A stretch of DNA of 64,000 nt. It comes from Sinotaia quadrata. Lineage: Eukaryota; Mollusca; Gastropoda; Architaenioglossa; Viviparidae. Below are positions 44,626 through 58,058 of this stretch, piece by piece. Location of the stretch: assembly GCA_028829895.1 (NCBI GenBank), contig CM054179.1, positions 110,339,375-110,403,374 on the forward strand, read 5' to 3'. Within the stretch, counting starts at the first letter, position 1. Each line of letters begins with the position of its first letter. A program made the position numbers and the translations under genes. Under the pieces are notes generated by a model that had not been told where the DNA came from, did not search any database, and worked only from the letters and a program-made list of their open reading frames with translations.

Positions 44626-46160
44626 ACATTTCAACGTGACACGACAAAGAACTGATACAGATATGAAAAAAGGATGTTGCTTTTTAAAAAAAATAAAATT
44701 AAGAAACTAGAAACACCACAAAAGATCACGGCAGCAAGACAAGATGGAGACGACGCCCAGGCAACCAGTAAGTGTATTCAGTTAAAAGCACCAGAACCTT
44801 TCAGCAAAATTACGTTGCTTAAGTACCAGGCCTTAACTGTGCAAAGGTTATTCACTTATAAATTGTAACAATGGGTATCTTGCAGGTACTTTTATTTATT
44901 GTATTAAAAAAGTATTAGATCTCGGTACATTGGACCATGTTTAAACACACACAACGCACATACACACACTAAGATGAACATATTACAAATTAGGGTTTAT
45001 CGTTGCATACATACCTATATAAAAAAGACTTCAGTACATGAATCAAATACACACACACACACGTACGCACGCACGCACGCGCGAGCACAGTTTTAAATTA
45101 TATCAATAAGAAGTATACCCTTGCCAGAGCCGCCACCAAGACCAACAACAAAACCAGCAGTCGAGACATCAACAAAGCAGGGTGGAAAGAAAAGAAGACA
45201 CCCACCACAGCATGTAAGAAGACACCAACAACAAAAACATCAACAGCGTCAACAACAGCACTCACAACAATAGCGGCCTCAACAGCAAAACCGAAGAAAC
45301 CACTACCACCACCACCAACAATGGCAATACAGTGAACAGTAGTATCTGCAGTGGGGATATTTTAACCACCCCATTGCGGACATGCTCCAGCTGATGCTCG
45401 ACCATCGACCATCTATACTGGCCACCAATATATATCCCAACGGACACCGGGGACAGCCTCAACATTAGCGGCGACGACGACAACACCACGAGTGAGGAGG
45501 TAAGGGGAATAAACATCCCGGGCAAATGTACACACTAGGTACAGACGGTGTGCTACTAGTTTGGACTATGTAAGACACCCCCTCCCACCTCCCCACCCAT
45601 CTCCCATGGAATACCGGGTTAAAGTCCGCCTTTGCCGGCCAGACTTGTTTGCAACGGACGAGCGAGCAAAGACAATACAAGATTGACTTAACAAATCCTA
45701 CTTTCTACCTAAAAAAAATCTCAAATTAAAAGTTGACATCTCTACAAGACCCCCCTCCCTCTCCCCACATCATTCCCTCTTTTCTTCCAGCGCGAAATCA
45801 ACGGAAACCGGAAGCGCTCCCCCCCCCCCCCCCCGCAACTTAACAACAAGCATTAAAACCCTTTTAAAACCAGGACAAAGGTAACACTGGTTAGAGGGAG
45901 ACGTATTGTCGAGTGCGTAACAGGACAGCAATAGATCCTGAAGTAACCACGCAAATATGACAACAATCAGATGCATTATTATGTACTTCACTGGACGGCA
46001 ATAGATCCTTATATAACCAGGGCAGTAGTACTATATGAGAACTTAGTAGCAGTTTATAAAGCAAACAAATCTTTTAGCCGAACAACCGATTAGCTCTTTC
46101 AAAAATAACCTGTCTCTCTATAACCTGATTTATAGACTGTTCGGTCCCATGACTTTTAAG

Positions 46161-46163
<3 letters not shown>
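44626..46163. other. Non-coding stretch with CAACAG-rich DNA
   Basis: Around 45120-45330 the sequence is rich in CAACAA/CAACAG/CCACCA triplets and around 45819-45834 there is a 16-base C-run. No gene is recognised. Confidence 0.4.

Positions 46164-46219
<56 letters not shown>
46164..46219. repeat. (TC)n microsatellite
   Basis: About 28 TC dinucleotides. Confidence 0.95.
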
Positions 46220-46223
<4 letters not shown>

Positions 46224-46402
46224 CTCACCTGTGAATAATAACCACAATAAAATATACCAGAGTACTTCAATGATTTAGGCCGTACACTTTTATTTTTTTC
46301 AGCTGCTGCATTTTGGTTGGATCAGTATGGATATCTCGCTTGACGGAAGAGCCAAAAAGGCTGTTCGTATGCGATCCACTTTTGGGTTTGCTGACAGTCT
46401 GT

Positions 46403-46640
46403 GGGTTAATTTCATGGCAATAGAAACTCTTCAAATCTGATTAATCTAAGGCCATATTAACACTGAAATCTGGTTAATTTTACGGCCATCGAAACATTCA
46501 AAATGTGGTTAATCTAAGGCCACAGAAATACTCAAAATCTGGTTAATTTCACAGCCATAGAAACACTCAAAGTGATTAATCTAAGGCCATAGGAACACTC
46601 ACAATCTGGTAATTTCACAGCCACAGAACCAGTCTAGTTA
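46403..46640. repeat. Degenerate minisatellite, about 34-bp unit
   Basis: About seven diverged copies around TCTGGTTAATTT(C/A)(A/C)GGCCAT and GAAACACTCAAA. Alternating CTAAGGCC/TTTCACGGCC subtypes. Confidence 0.75.
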
Positions 46641-46709
46641 ATTTAGGGGTGAGTGGAACGCTTATTATAGTTAACATTCATTATGGTTACAAAAAATCAA
46701 TTATGCTTT

Positions 46710-46711
<2 letters not shown>

Positions 46712-46771
<60 letters not shown>

Positions 46772-46772
46772 T
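46712..46772. repeat. (TC)n-(AC)n compound microsatellite
   Basis: A TC run passing directly into an AC run. Confidence 0.95.
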
Positions 46773-49512
46773 CGTTAATTTCTAAAATGGCTGCTGAGTA
46801 ACGCGTCAAATGGTATCTTCTATCTCTATGGCGACTTATCAACATATCCTTAAATACTTCACAGAACAAAACTTATCGTGCTTGTAGATAACATTTTTAT
46901 CGACTGATAATCAATAATTAAACAAATGAATCGTGCAAAATATGTGTAAAACCCTTATTTTATACTTGATTTACAGATTAAAATTATCGTTTCTTATGTT
47001 ATGACAAATTTTATGTGTGTTTCTGTTTATGAGTGTGGGTATGCATATGAGTGCTGTACGTATGTATGTACGATTATTTGTGAAAATGTTTGAGTGCATT
47101 TCGATGTATGTTTTCGTGTATAGTGTATGTATATATATATGCGTATGTGTGTGTCTATGAGTGTCTGTATGTATTATACATATGTATGTGTGAGCGAGGG
47201 TATATGTACGTAAATATATGTACCAGTATTTGCTCTATTTTGTAGTTATATTTACTTTCTTGAATGTCTGAGTACGTGTAGTTAAGTTCTACTATATATC
47301 ACTAAACCGCACAAATGAAATATATTTGTGTATTTCCTATTATAGGGCGAATAGTAATCGGTTCAGTAATATGTTTCTCAATATATTTATCGCTTATTAA
47401 AATTAAAGGCCTACTAGAACAGAATAAATCAGTACTTTCATCACAACAAGTACTATGATACGAAGTGAAAATCTGAAATTAATAAATATTAACTTCATTT
47501 GGTACACGTGTTTCTCTGCAATGACCAGAATTTTCATGTTTGAGGAAAAGCGAAAATATATATGTACACAACACTTCGGGCGTGGGTGGGTGGGGGGTGT
47601 CGATAATGAGTTGTCACCTGGTTGGTCGTTTCCCACAGCGTGGGATCTAAATCCCTGCAAAGCTATCCCGGGCCAAGGAAAGTCCAAAGACGAAAGGTCC
47701 CGTGCGCATGCGCGTGTTCTGGGAGAGTAAGCAACGAAACCGCCACCCCCCAATGCCCAAACATGAAGCAAGTTTCTTTACTATTTGTAATAAAGAAAAT
47801 TATTCTATATTTAATTTTTTTTTTTTTCAAAATACAGTGTCGCTTAAGACTATGAACTCGACCAAATGGTTGATGATGAACGGGGGGGGAGGGGGGAGTC
47901 GCTTCCGCCGATTTCGCGACATGGTCAGAAGTAGCAACATTATATAAATATTCGGGTTTATTTTTTTCCCTTTAGCGGGGTGGATGGCTGTAGCGTCACT
48001 AAAGATCACAAAATCGGTTATGTTCCTGTAGAAAATCGCTTTGGGATTTGCGATTCTGACAAGATCTCCTCTACAGTGTAATTGTGTTGTCTTATCTCGA
48101 GCATTCTGTGGAACGAAGTAAACTCATTTGCTCACGCCAAGGAAACCCCTGCCTTGTTAATCTGCAAACACTGACGAAAACAAATGCATTTGTTGAAGGA
48201 GGTGGGAGGGGCAATATATGCACTGCAATAGCATTTCGTACAAACACGCACGCACGCGCTTACAAGCCAACGCACATATACAAAAACAAGCAGACTCGAA
48301 ATCACACTGAACTCGTAAACAGTCTGTCATGGTTCATATATATGCGAAACAAACATTTTTTTTTTTAAATTGGTAAATACAAATACAATCACAACAAAAA
48401 TTATTGCGCGCGCAGACTTACGCGCACAAAAATCACTATCCTGAACTCTGTGAACGATTGAAACCAAACGACAGGCAGACAAATCGTCTTGGGAAAAGCC
48501 CAATTTCAAGAAACGTCGACTTCAGGGGCAGTGAATCCGAACTAACAGCGACTAATGTAAGCAATAACGCAGATAGGGATGTAGACTTCCGCACTACACG
48601 TACCTCCACCAACCCAGCATTCCCCTCTTCTCACCCCACCTTTATTACCCCTTTACACCGATCCATCTCAGTCGGGCTGGGGCTTCGCGAGGTCGTTCAA
48701 GAGAGCAAGAATGGCACCTAGGACGTTATTGCAGTTTGCGGTTCAAATCCCCGGAGAGGACTGAATAAACGTTGACCAGTTTCGGCCACGGTGATTGGGA
48801 GAATGAGAAGTGGTGGGTTTGCTATAGTTGTGGGGGGGGGGAGGGAGGCTGAGGTAGAAGGAATGGGAGGAAGAGGGAGAAACAGATGACCTGACTGACT
48901 TAAAGGGGAAGCGCTTCTAGTTAGATTCGCGTAATAATAGTTGTACAAACTCCAAGATACAGGTAGATAAGATATGCACTTCTTTTGCGACACCATTTCA
49001 CTGAGCTCTCTGTATAGAGCAGTGCTTCAGTCCCTTACTATCTAAAATCGCAAGTATTCGCAGTGACCTCCCTTACCTCCTTCAGTCATCGCGAGGGACG
49101 TAATGAAGGCGATGCTAGAATGGCCGATTGCTCTGTCGTTGACGTGACATTCCAAATGGCAATGTCACATCTTTGGCCGCTGGCGCGCTTGCAATCTCCA
49201 AACGTTAGGTTCGCCCCCATCATTCTCCCCCCTCCCCTTACTTGCATCACCTACCCCAGCTGTTATTTAAATGAGATGACAGCAGTATCCATGGTAGTCT
49301 TCCACGGTTTGTTTATTTGCAGTCGCTGGCATACGCAGAGTTGCTTCTTTTCTTAATTTCAGTCTTCGTGTTCAAATTCTCCTTCTAGCGTCAAAATCAA
49401 GTGGCATTTTTAAAAAGCATTGAAATTGAACTTCAGTATAAAACAATAAAAAAAATCATTATTCCCCCTCCCACCCCTTTGACAGCAATACCACGTCAAC
49501 CAGATACAGAAT
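46773..49512. other. Non-coding stretch with degenerate GT/AT-rich DNA
   Basis: The part 47000-47230 is rich in GTATGTATG-type words, an old microsatellite. A CpG-richer part near 48000-48750 has short open frames without motifs. A TTACCTCC-type motif occurs at 49070. No gene is recognised. Confidence 0.4.
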
Positions 49513-49640
49513 CGTATGATGTAGGATTATGTGATAGAGGAATGTGTGATACAGGATTATGTGATACAGGAGTGTATGATGGCGGATTATACAGATGCAG
49601 GAATGCGCGATACATGATTGTGTGATACTGAACATCTGAT
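49513..49640. repeat. Short minisatellite, about 16-17-bp unit
   Basis: The core is GATACAGGATTATGTG, with about seven copies, diverging to the right. Confidence 0.85.
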
Positions 49641-49800
49641 AAAGGAGAGCGAGATGCAGCATTGTATCAAATCATGGTATAACACGGGAACGAGTGAAAG
49701 ATGAGTGTTTCTTCTTTTCTTTTTTTAAAAAAAGAAATGCTGAGAAATTCGGATTTCTGCATTCCCTGGGTGACATTATATTTACTGACGTGAGTTTGAG

Positions 49801-50172
49801 TTTATGAAATTATAATGAATGTAAGTGATATAGGTTTATTACACTACAATGAATGACTTGAAACGGGTTTATGATATTACAATGAATGATTTGAGGTGAT
49901 TTATGGCATTGCAATGAATGACATGAGGTGGACTTATGACAGTACAACGAGTGTCACGATGTTGATCTAAGACATTACAATGAATGACGTGGGATGGGTT
50001 TTTGACAGTACAATGAAAGACGAGAAAGGTGTTTTTGACAGTACAATGAATAACATGAGATGGATTTATGACATTACAATGAATGACGTGGGGTGGGTAT
50101 ATTACAATTACAGTAAATAGTGTAGGGTGGGTTTATGACATTACCATCAATGGAGTGAGATGGCTTATTACA
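49801..50172. repeat. About 33-bp minisatellite, about 11 copies
   Basis: The core is GACATTACAATGAATGACGT followed by GAGGTGGGTTTAT. Copies are more diverged than in most arrays here. Confidence 0.9.
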
Positions 50173-51625
50173 TCATAATGTGTGCGGAGCAAGTGTACAC
50201 GTATCCGTGCACCACGGGGGCGGGGAGGGGGGAGGAGTAATATACTTTACGTGGAATACAATCATATTAACAGAGGAAAACGGTGAGGCGAAATAATGGC
50301 ACGAACAGACAATGGCATATGGAAGTTGGGGGGTGGGGGTGAAGAAAGGGGCAATGGCCCTGGAGGTCACCTTCTATAGGGAGCAGCAACTTGGGCATTT
50401 GTTGATAAGAGTATTGTAAATACCTAAATAGTACGAATAGATTTGGGCATAAGTTTGGTAGTTGGACCGGGCCGCCTTTTGCTCGCTATGTCACTGTGTA
50501 CAACTACAAGGGAAAGAAATATGTATGAGGGTAGTACAAGTCTATTTATCACGCAGGGTAGAAATAGTAAGATTCATTATATATCCACACAAAGTTAAAT
50601 CATCATTCAGTTTGTATTCAGTAAGACAGGCAGCATTATGATTCGTTACGTCTTTCTCCAGGGGTACAGTCACAATTCATTGTGTCTACTTCAGGGGTAC
50701 AGTTACAATTCATTGTGTCTACTATACACGGGGCACAATTCTAATTCAGCATCTCTGCACGCGAGATTCTAAAGGTGTAGTTATGACAACAATCCCCTTT
50801 ATGAAAAGCTTGAGTATTTATAATGCCTGACTACTAGTGTGCTTTAATACTTTCACAGACTTAATAGCTATGACAAAGTATTTCATTCTGTTCATTTGTT
50901 TTGTGCTTATGTCATAATAAATTTTCTTTGTCGAGTGGAATTTGCATATGTCAACTGGAAAATATAATCATGATCACTGACTATGATTAATGAACACTAA
51001 ACCCACGTGTTCTTTTAAAAATTAAAACATCTGACATTTCTCTGGCTATAGTGGTGGAAATCAATTAAAACTAAATTGTTTCATAACTTTTATACTGGCG
51101 GTTCTGTTTTCTTTGTTTGATTTTTGTGTCTTGTGAGACTCGAAAAGGGTTTGCTTCAAGACCAGTGTGCCAACGAGAATACATTTTGAGAAAACTCGCA
51201 GAGACCGCAAATCAAATTAGTCCTCTTTGTAAACTGTATGACAAATTTGTATAAAATGTTTAGTTATGAAAAATGCATTACCTGTTGTCATTCCTTGAGG
51301 TAGATTTTGCACACGGTCACTGCGAGAGATATTATTGAAAAGAAGTAGAACTATTATTATTTTGTAATAGATTCTATTCTGAAAATAGACTGTGACTATT
51401 ATTTCAAGAGCAAATTCGACCTCACAGTGCTTGTTTATTTGGTTTGCAGGTGTGTTTGGTTTACATGTCGATGGTCAAATGTCCAGCTAAATAGCCTTGA
51501 TTTAATGTGCTTGTATCAACCAACAGCAAGAACAGTGTGTAACGATGTGTACCAGTGTGCGAAAGAGTCATTACTGTGTGAACCACTACACTAACCAAGG
51601 AATTTTAAGTTGTTATTTTTTTTAG
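50173..51625. other. Non-coding stretch
   Basis: It contains a 36-bp two-copy duplication around CAGGGGTACAGTTACAATTC at 50650-50725. No gene is recognised. Confidence 0.4.
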
Positions 51626-51700
51626 ACAGAAATGACATGCATGTAAATTAATTAATACAGAAATGACATGCATGTAAATTAATTAATACAGAAATGATAT
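51626..51700. repeat. 31-bp duplication, 2.5 copies
   Basis: The core is ACAGAAATGACATGCATGTA. Confidence 0.93.
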
Positions 51701-51900
51701 TTTAGTTTCTAGAGTATCAGTAACTTGTTTAACCTATGAAAGGACGGTATTGTCCAGTATACGTACTTGTATGGGATTTGAACCCCTGTTAATACTTGTT
51801 TTGAAAATGAAACTAATGAATAACTGTTAAATACCGTTTAAATTAAACAAAGAATTATTTCTATTTAATCCTTTGTGAAATTCTTTCGTTGAATCCTTCA

Positions 51901-52180
51901 TGAACACTGTTTTATATATATATATATTGACAGAACACTGTTTTATATATATTATATTGATAGAACACTGTTTTATATATATATATATATTTATATATTG
52001 ATAGAACACTGTTTTTTATATATATATTGATAGAACACTATTTTATATATATATATATTGATAGAATATTGTTATATATATATATATTGATAGAACACTG
52101 TTTTATATATATATATTGATAGAACACTGTTTTATATATATACTGATAGAACACTGTTTTATATATATATATATATATAT
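51901..52180. repeat. AT-rich minisatellite, 26-32-bp unit, about 9 copies
   Basis: The core is TGATAGAACACTGTTTTATA followed by a (TA)n run whose length differs between copies: a microsatellite nested in a minisatellite. Confidence 0.93.
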
Positions 52181-52348
52181 CGAATGAACATTCAGGTGAC
52201 GGTTGACTAAGGGAAATCAAAATTTATTAAACTGCGAACTAGTCACAAACATCCCACGCATATCTGTAAAAATCTTGATATTGGAACTCTTAACTATTCA
52301 TCTCATTTCCATCTTGTAGAAGACAGTAGCATAATATTTCGAGTTATA

Positions 52349-52646
52349 TGGATGACTCGCGTCTAAAGTTATGGGTGTGAGACGTGGTTGACTCGCGTCT
52401 AAAGTTATGGGTGTGAGACGTGGTTGACTCGCGTCTAAAGTTATGGGTGTGAGACGTGGTTGACTCGCGTCTAAAGTTATGGGTGTGAGACATGTGGTTG
52501 ACTCGCGTCTAAAGTTATGGGTGTGAGACGTGTGGTTGACTCGCGTCTAAAGTTATGGGTGTAAGACATGTGGTTGACTCGCGTCTAAAGTTATGGGTGT
52601 GAGACATGTGGTTGACTCGCGTCTAAAGTTGAGACGTGTGATTGAC
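52349..52646. repeat. 36-38-bp minisatellite, about 8 copies
   Basis: The core is TTGACTCGCGTCTAAAGTTA followed by TGGGTGTGAGAC. Copies differ mainly by a GT insertion, and the left copies are almost identical. Confidence 0.95.
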
Positions 52647-53691
52647 ACACTATACGAATAATCGTTGTCGCATTCACCCACCAGCACGTTCGTGCCCTAC
52701 GCTCGAATGGAACTGCATGAAGTGCTACGATTAAGTCGACTTAAGAATAGTAAGCGGTAGTGAACGTCATATTACCGGAACCGGAAACAGGCCAAGATAC
52801 TATGGCAACTCCCGCACTTCTTCTCTTCACCCTATAACTTGGTGATTTATGTTCAGATTACTGCAATTGAGCCATACTCAAGGTATTAATTTATTAATTC
52901 AATCAATAGCTGGTTATAACGATCAGTCAAGCAAATCTTTACCACCATCATCATCACCACCACCACCACCACCACTACTACTACTTATCACAATGCTGCT
53001 TATTATTATTATTATTCACAGACACTACTAAAATAGAAACCTAATAAATAAACAAACTGTTTGGTGCGATTCAATGTTATTGGTATGCTCATTGGGAAAA
53101 GTACCAAAGTAGCGTTCCCTAATTGAATAGAATTGAAACTGCCCGCTGAAATGGCAGGGAACCGTCTGATTACGCGCCTGGCCATTGACCCACATAGCTA
53201 ACGTGACCAACAGATCAATGGTTTTCACAGTCTAAACCTGTCCGCTGGTCCCAACTTGCACACCTAAAACAGACTATACTTTATTGCTTTTGGCACCATA
53301 CATCCTCTGCATAAGGCGACCAATTGCAGTGCTGATAACAGTGACTAAGACCGGGATGTGCTGGTCCACAGAACTGACATTTGTCGCTGAAACGTATTTC
53401 CAGCCAAGGACTGCCTGCTGTTAGTAATTGCTGGCGATGTTTAGATTACAAACAAATAAAAAAAAAGTAAAATTAAAATGGACACACTGATGCATAATTT
53501 TAATAAGCCTGATTTTTATTTTATTCAGAGACAAAATATTTAATTCAGTCTCTTCCAGCAGCTGCAATGCGGTGCTCGGAGCTCTATGGCTCTCAGGAGT
53601 GTGATCATATTGTCTTCGTAATTATTTCTTTTAATGTTCAAGATACGGGTGGCTCTGAGATTGAATTTTTTTTAATCTGATGCATCACGAT
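52647..53691. other. Non-coding stretch with triplet repeats
   Basis: CAT/CCA/CTA/ATT triplets lie at about 52937-53020. Otherwise AT-rich unique DNA. Confidence 0.4.
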
Positions 53692-54060
53692 ACACACAAC
53701 ACTCTTAGCTAAGGCCCAACTTAAAGCGATAGGTCACATATCACAATACCTATTTTAGTTCAACATAAAGTGTTATGTCACATGTTACAAGACAACACTC
53801 CCAGCTAAAGTTCAGCTTAAAACGTTAGGTCACGCATCATGAGTCTCTTAGATAATCCCAATTTTAAAATGTAGTCACATGTCACAAGACCACACTCCTT
53901 AGCTAAGCCCAACTAAAAGCATTAGGTCACGTGCCACAAGACAACACTCTTAACTAAGCCCAACTAAAAGCATTAGGTCACGTGTCACAAGACAACACTC
54001 TTAGCTAGGACTCAACTTACAGAGTTGTGCCTCATGTGGACGAGAAAAGGTCGCTTCCTT
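53692..54060. repeat. Degenerate minisatellite, about 51-57-bp unit
   Basis: About six copies around CACAAGACAACACTCTTAGC and CTAAGCCCAACTAAAAGC, strongly diverged on the left, nearly identical at 53930-54005. Confidence 0.8.
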
Positions 54061-54332
54061 AGCTAAGACACATTATAAAAATATTTTTAAAAAAACTCGA
54101 CACCAATGCAAGAGATTGGGTCATGCACCACGAGACAAGACACTCTCTGAGCAAAGGTGCATTGTATAAAGCTAAGTCACATGTGACAAGATAAGATTTT
54201 TTCTAAGACACCAATTAAGAACCAAAATGTAACGTCACATAAACAAGAAATAGATTATCATTCATGACATAAGCGCTACTCAACATTACTTTGGTTTTTG
54301 GTTACCAGATTTGGTAAGACTTTGGATGGGTT

Positions 54333-54736
54333 AATAGTTGGGATATTAATGTGGCATAAAGAGTTGGGGTATTAATGAGGCATAAAGAGTTGGGGTATTA
54401 ATGAGGCATAAAGAGTTTGGGTATTAATGTGGCACAAAGAGTTGGGGTATTAATGTGGCATAAAGAGTTGGGGTATTAATGTGGCATAAAGAGTTGGGGT
54501 ATTAATGTGGCACAAAGAGTTGGGGTATTAAATGAGGCACAAAGAGTTGGGGTATCAATGAGGCACAAAGAGTTGGGGTATTAATGAGGCACAAAGGAGT
54601 TTGGGGTATTAATGTGGCACAAAGAGATGGGGTATTAATGAGGCACAAAGAGTTGGGGTATTAATGAGGCACAAAGAGTTGGGGTATTAATGTGGCACAA
54701 AGAGATGGGGTATTAATGTGGCACAAAGAGATGGGG
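54333..54736. repeat. 26-bp minisatellite, about 15 copies
   Basis: The core is GTTGGGGTATTAATGTGGCA. Several subtypes (GTGGCATAAA, GAGGCACAAA, GAGATGGGG) are interspersed. Confidence 0.95.
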
Positions 54737-56450
54737 TCATCTTCATGAGAAATGCACCATCATACACTCTGATCAATAGACCATCGTAACATGTGGTCTC
54801 TAACAACAAAAGCAAAAATACTGCACGTCCTGATGAGTCAGGTCCACATAAAATGAGCCCTATCACAACTCTCCAAGCTAGGGACCAATGTAAGGGTTGG
54901 ATAAGGTCCATGTTGTGGGCTCGCCATAACAAGCACCACAGAGCGGAGCTTGGAGAGAAGTTGTACATTCAGAAGGAGCAGGTGACTGCAGCATCAACAG
55001 TCACTCAATGTTGAGGGACGTCAGACATGTTGTGGACTATGGCTAATTTCTTTCCAAGACTCAGACATGAGTCAAACCACTACCTTGGATAACTACATGG
55101 ACAGACTAAAGTTCATCACAACAACAACTAACATTGGTACTGTCACGTGTTGGGGCCCTTCTCATATTTTATTAAGTCACACAAAAGACAAAATCAATTT
55201 AATTCATAATAATATTTCATAATAATAATACTAATTAAAATTAATAATAAAAATTGTGACTTTGTCACTTTCAATTCTTTTAAACTGTTTCTAACTGGAA
55301 GTTCTGACACTCTTATTAAAATTAGCGTCGAAGTTCCCAGATCACTAGTTATGTAATTCTTAAACTAATTTGTCTGGCACCACTGTATGTTTGTGCAAAG
55401 CCTTAGTGTCAGAGCAAAGGAGCTCTTGTCCCTTGACCAATGTCCATTCAGACTGGAGGCTAGATATGTCAACAGAGTAAACAAATCAGTGTCCATAGGT
55501 GGTAGAATTCATAAAAGGGCATGTTTCGGAAAACTAAAATTAGATTGCCTTTAAGCCACTGAACATCTCCTATAAAGAGTGTAGTTACCTCCCTTAGTAA
55601 AACTATCCTGACAAAATAATTATAAGTCTGAAGACCGGTTTGTAGGAAAATTTCCACTGGATTTATAATTCAGATTCACGACACCAAAAATTATGAGTCA
55701 TGGTTTCTCTAGCTGTTGTTATTAAAACTAATATATCTTTCTCCACAGCTTGTGTAAATGCATAATAATAATAAATAGTTATTATTAATTAAGATTTGAA
55801 TGAGAGAGAGTGAGTGCAAGCATGCTGTCCCACTTTTCCTCATCTCTGTCTGAATGAGTGCAAATTATACTATTATAAGTAATCAATAAAAGGAGAAACA
55901 TTATTGATTTATCTCCAGTCTGCACTTTATGCGGCCTGACCAGCTCAAAAACTGCTGCTCACATAACCACTACAATTGGTATATGTTGATCAACCCACCT
56001 GAAAACGGCCTCTTCAACCATTACCTGCTTTTTGACAGTCCACATCAAGAAGACATTAAACTGCTTTTCATTCACATGGTCCAGGGGACAAAACCACTGA
56101 TGCTGTTCTCAAAACTGATTCTCCTCTGGTCCAGTTAATGAGAAAGGTTCAAAAGATTTTGCCTTTGCTTTACAAACATTGCTTTAGTAGAGACATTGCA
56201 TTTGCATTAGGCCATACAGTGGACACTAAAACTCCACTGATTATGATGACACTGTCAAGATCCATTGTATTGCTTTAGGTCATACAGTGTACACTAAACC
56301 TCTTCACTGATTATGATGACACTGTCAAGACTCATTTCCCTTTTAATCAGAATATGTACATGTCTTCTTTTTTATTTAACCTTTTTCTCTTTATTAAATT
56401 TATTTAAACTTTCAATTTGACTGTCCATGTATCATCCCATTATGTTATGT
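54737..56450. other. Unassigned block, possibly old mobile-element DNA
   Basis: Several short frames exist (for example 54793-55014 and 55929-56138) but no domain is recognised. A diverged 62-bp direct duplication around CACTGATTATGATGACACTG lies at about 56206-56336. An LTR-like start TGTCACGTG at about 55145 has no matching end duplication. Motif TTACCTCCCTTAG occurs at 55587. Confidence 0.3.
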
Positions 56451-56670
56451 CAGGGGTGCACAAACCTCAGCCTACAGGCTGCATGCAGCACCAGACAGGG
56501 CTCTATGCAGCCCCCAGAGAACTTTTGAATTTTACCATTATTACGAATGTAAAGCACATTATTTCATTATCTGTGTTGTTTTTTTTCTACTGAACAATCC
56601 ATGTGGCGGCCCTCCACGCACTATCAATTGGAAATTTGACTTTCTGGCCTAAAACGTTTGTGCACCCCTT
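56451..56670. mobile_element. Non-autonomous hAT element (220 bp)
   Basis: Begins CAGGGGTGCACAAAC and ends GTTTGTGCACCCCTT, the same terminal repeats as the hAT at 32954-35229 (last base changed). The left 95 and right 120 bases align to both ends of the full element, joined at ACCATTATT/ACGAATG where about 2 kb of interior is missing. Flanking octamers TGTTATGT and TGTTATAT differ at one position, as expected of an old 8-bp duplication. Confidence 0.88.
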
Positions 56671-56790
56671 TGTTATATGTTTACTGGTGATAGGGATAGC
56701 ATCCACCATAGGAGTCTTGTGGCTCTGAGGTAGTTATTAAATTATACGTGTTTACCCTAGGATTAGACAGTTCGTGACGTGTCATCTTCG

Positions 56791-56975
56791 TTGTGCGTCC
56801 TTGTGTCTGTTTGATTATTTGTGCGTCCTTGGGTCTGTTTGATTATTTGTGCGGCGCGTGTCTGAGAAGTTGTGCGTCCTTGTGTCTGTTTGATTATTTG
56901 TGCGGCGCGTGTCTGAGAAGTTGTGCGTCCTTGTGTCTGTTTGATTATTTGTGCGGCGTGTGTCTGAGAAGTTGG
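56791..56975. repeat. 51-bp minisatellite, 3-4 copies
   Basis: The core is GTGTCTGTTTGATTATTTGT followed by GCGGCGCGTGTCTGAGAAGT. The first copy is truncated. Confidence 0.92.
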
Positions 56976-57967
56976 GTAAGCTTCCAGAAGTGGGTAGGGA
57001 AATAATTAACCAATTTTTCTCGTCTTTCTCCTCTCCTGCATTCACACGTAATTAACAGTCCGCCACAGGTACCAGCATCAACAGACATACATATAAAGAA
57101 ACCTCAGATATATGTGTTAATATCTGGAGAAAACATTTATAAGCGTCACGCAAAAGAAATAAATATTTCAATATTATAAATAAATAATTTCAATTCTGAC
57201 GTGCACAGCAGTCACACAGAGAAGACGTTAATTTGAAAAACAGACTGGGTTTGGTATAATCATTCTTTATGCAGTTTTATGTTTTGTACAGAAATGTATT
57301 TAAAAAATGACAATACTACAAAGAAGAGAGTAATGAATATAGAATTTAGGAGCACTATTCTCTCTCAGACACACACGCACACACACACACAACCACACAC
57401 ACAAGTTAGAGAGAACACAGACAAACAACATTTGTCAGTAATCAGGTATAAGATTTTCATTCACAAGTCACTAACACATTCACTCAGAAAAGACAGAAAC
57501 AAACTTTGCACGTGCGCACACCACATACACACACGCTAGCACGCACACATACACACACGCGCATATATACGTATATGCACAGGCAAATACATAATAATTT
57601 AGTCGAAATAAATTACTTCCAAGTGAGCAGATAGTAATTACATCAAACATTAGCCTGTTAAAATTACCTCCCTTAGTGGTCAAAAATAAATCTAATATTC
57701 GCAGCAAGAGCCAGAACCTGTAATATCCTGTACATTCCTAACAATCGATAATAAACATCATGAATTTGCAGAGAATATTATTTGTGTTTGTTTGATTGTT
57801 TGTTTGTTAGCTTTTTAAATATAGAAATGTAATGATCATCAACAGTAGTCAGTAATAAGTCTGACACCTAGAGATCAGTGCGTTTAATAGCACACACACA
57901 CATATATATATGCGCATGCAAGCGCGCGCACACACACACATACACACGCACATACACACACACACAT

Positions 57968-58003
<36 letters not shown>

Positions 58004-58058
58004 AGCACTAACAGCAGCAGACCATAAAATTGCAATTATATCGTCAACAGCCTATTAC
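56976..58058. other. Non-coding stretch with (CA)n repeats
   Basis: It contains (CA)n at 57371-57402 and a long, interrupted (CA)n/(AT)n/(GC)n run at 57891-58003. A (TTTG)n lies near 57785-57807. The motif TTACCTCCCTTAG is at about 57666. No gene is recognised. Confidence 0.4.
57891..58003. repeat. Interrupted (CA)n microsatellite
   Basis: CA dinucleotides interrupted by AT and GC blocks. Confidence 0.93.

Noticed and set aside
48740..48750. Pol III B-box-like GGTTCAAATCC, possible tRNA or SINE
   Set aside because: No A box at the proper distance and no cloverleaf could be drawn.
51774..51784. B-box-like GGTTCAAATCC on the minus strand
   Set aside because: Only four of five T-stem pairs form, and no A box or acceptor stem is present.
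55141..55684. LTR-like interval from TGTCACGTG to CACGACA
   Set aside because: The flanking bases do not form a duplication, and no primer-binding site, polypurine tract or second copy was seen.
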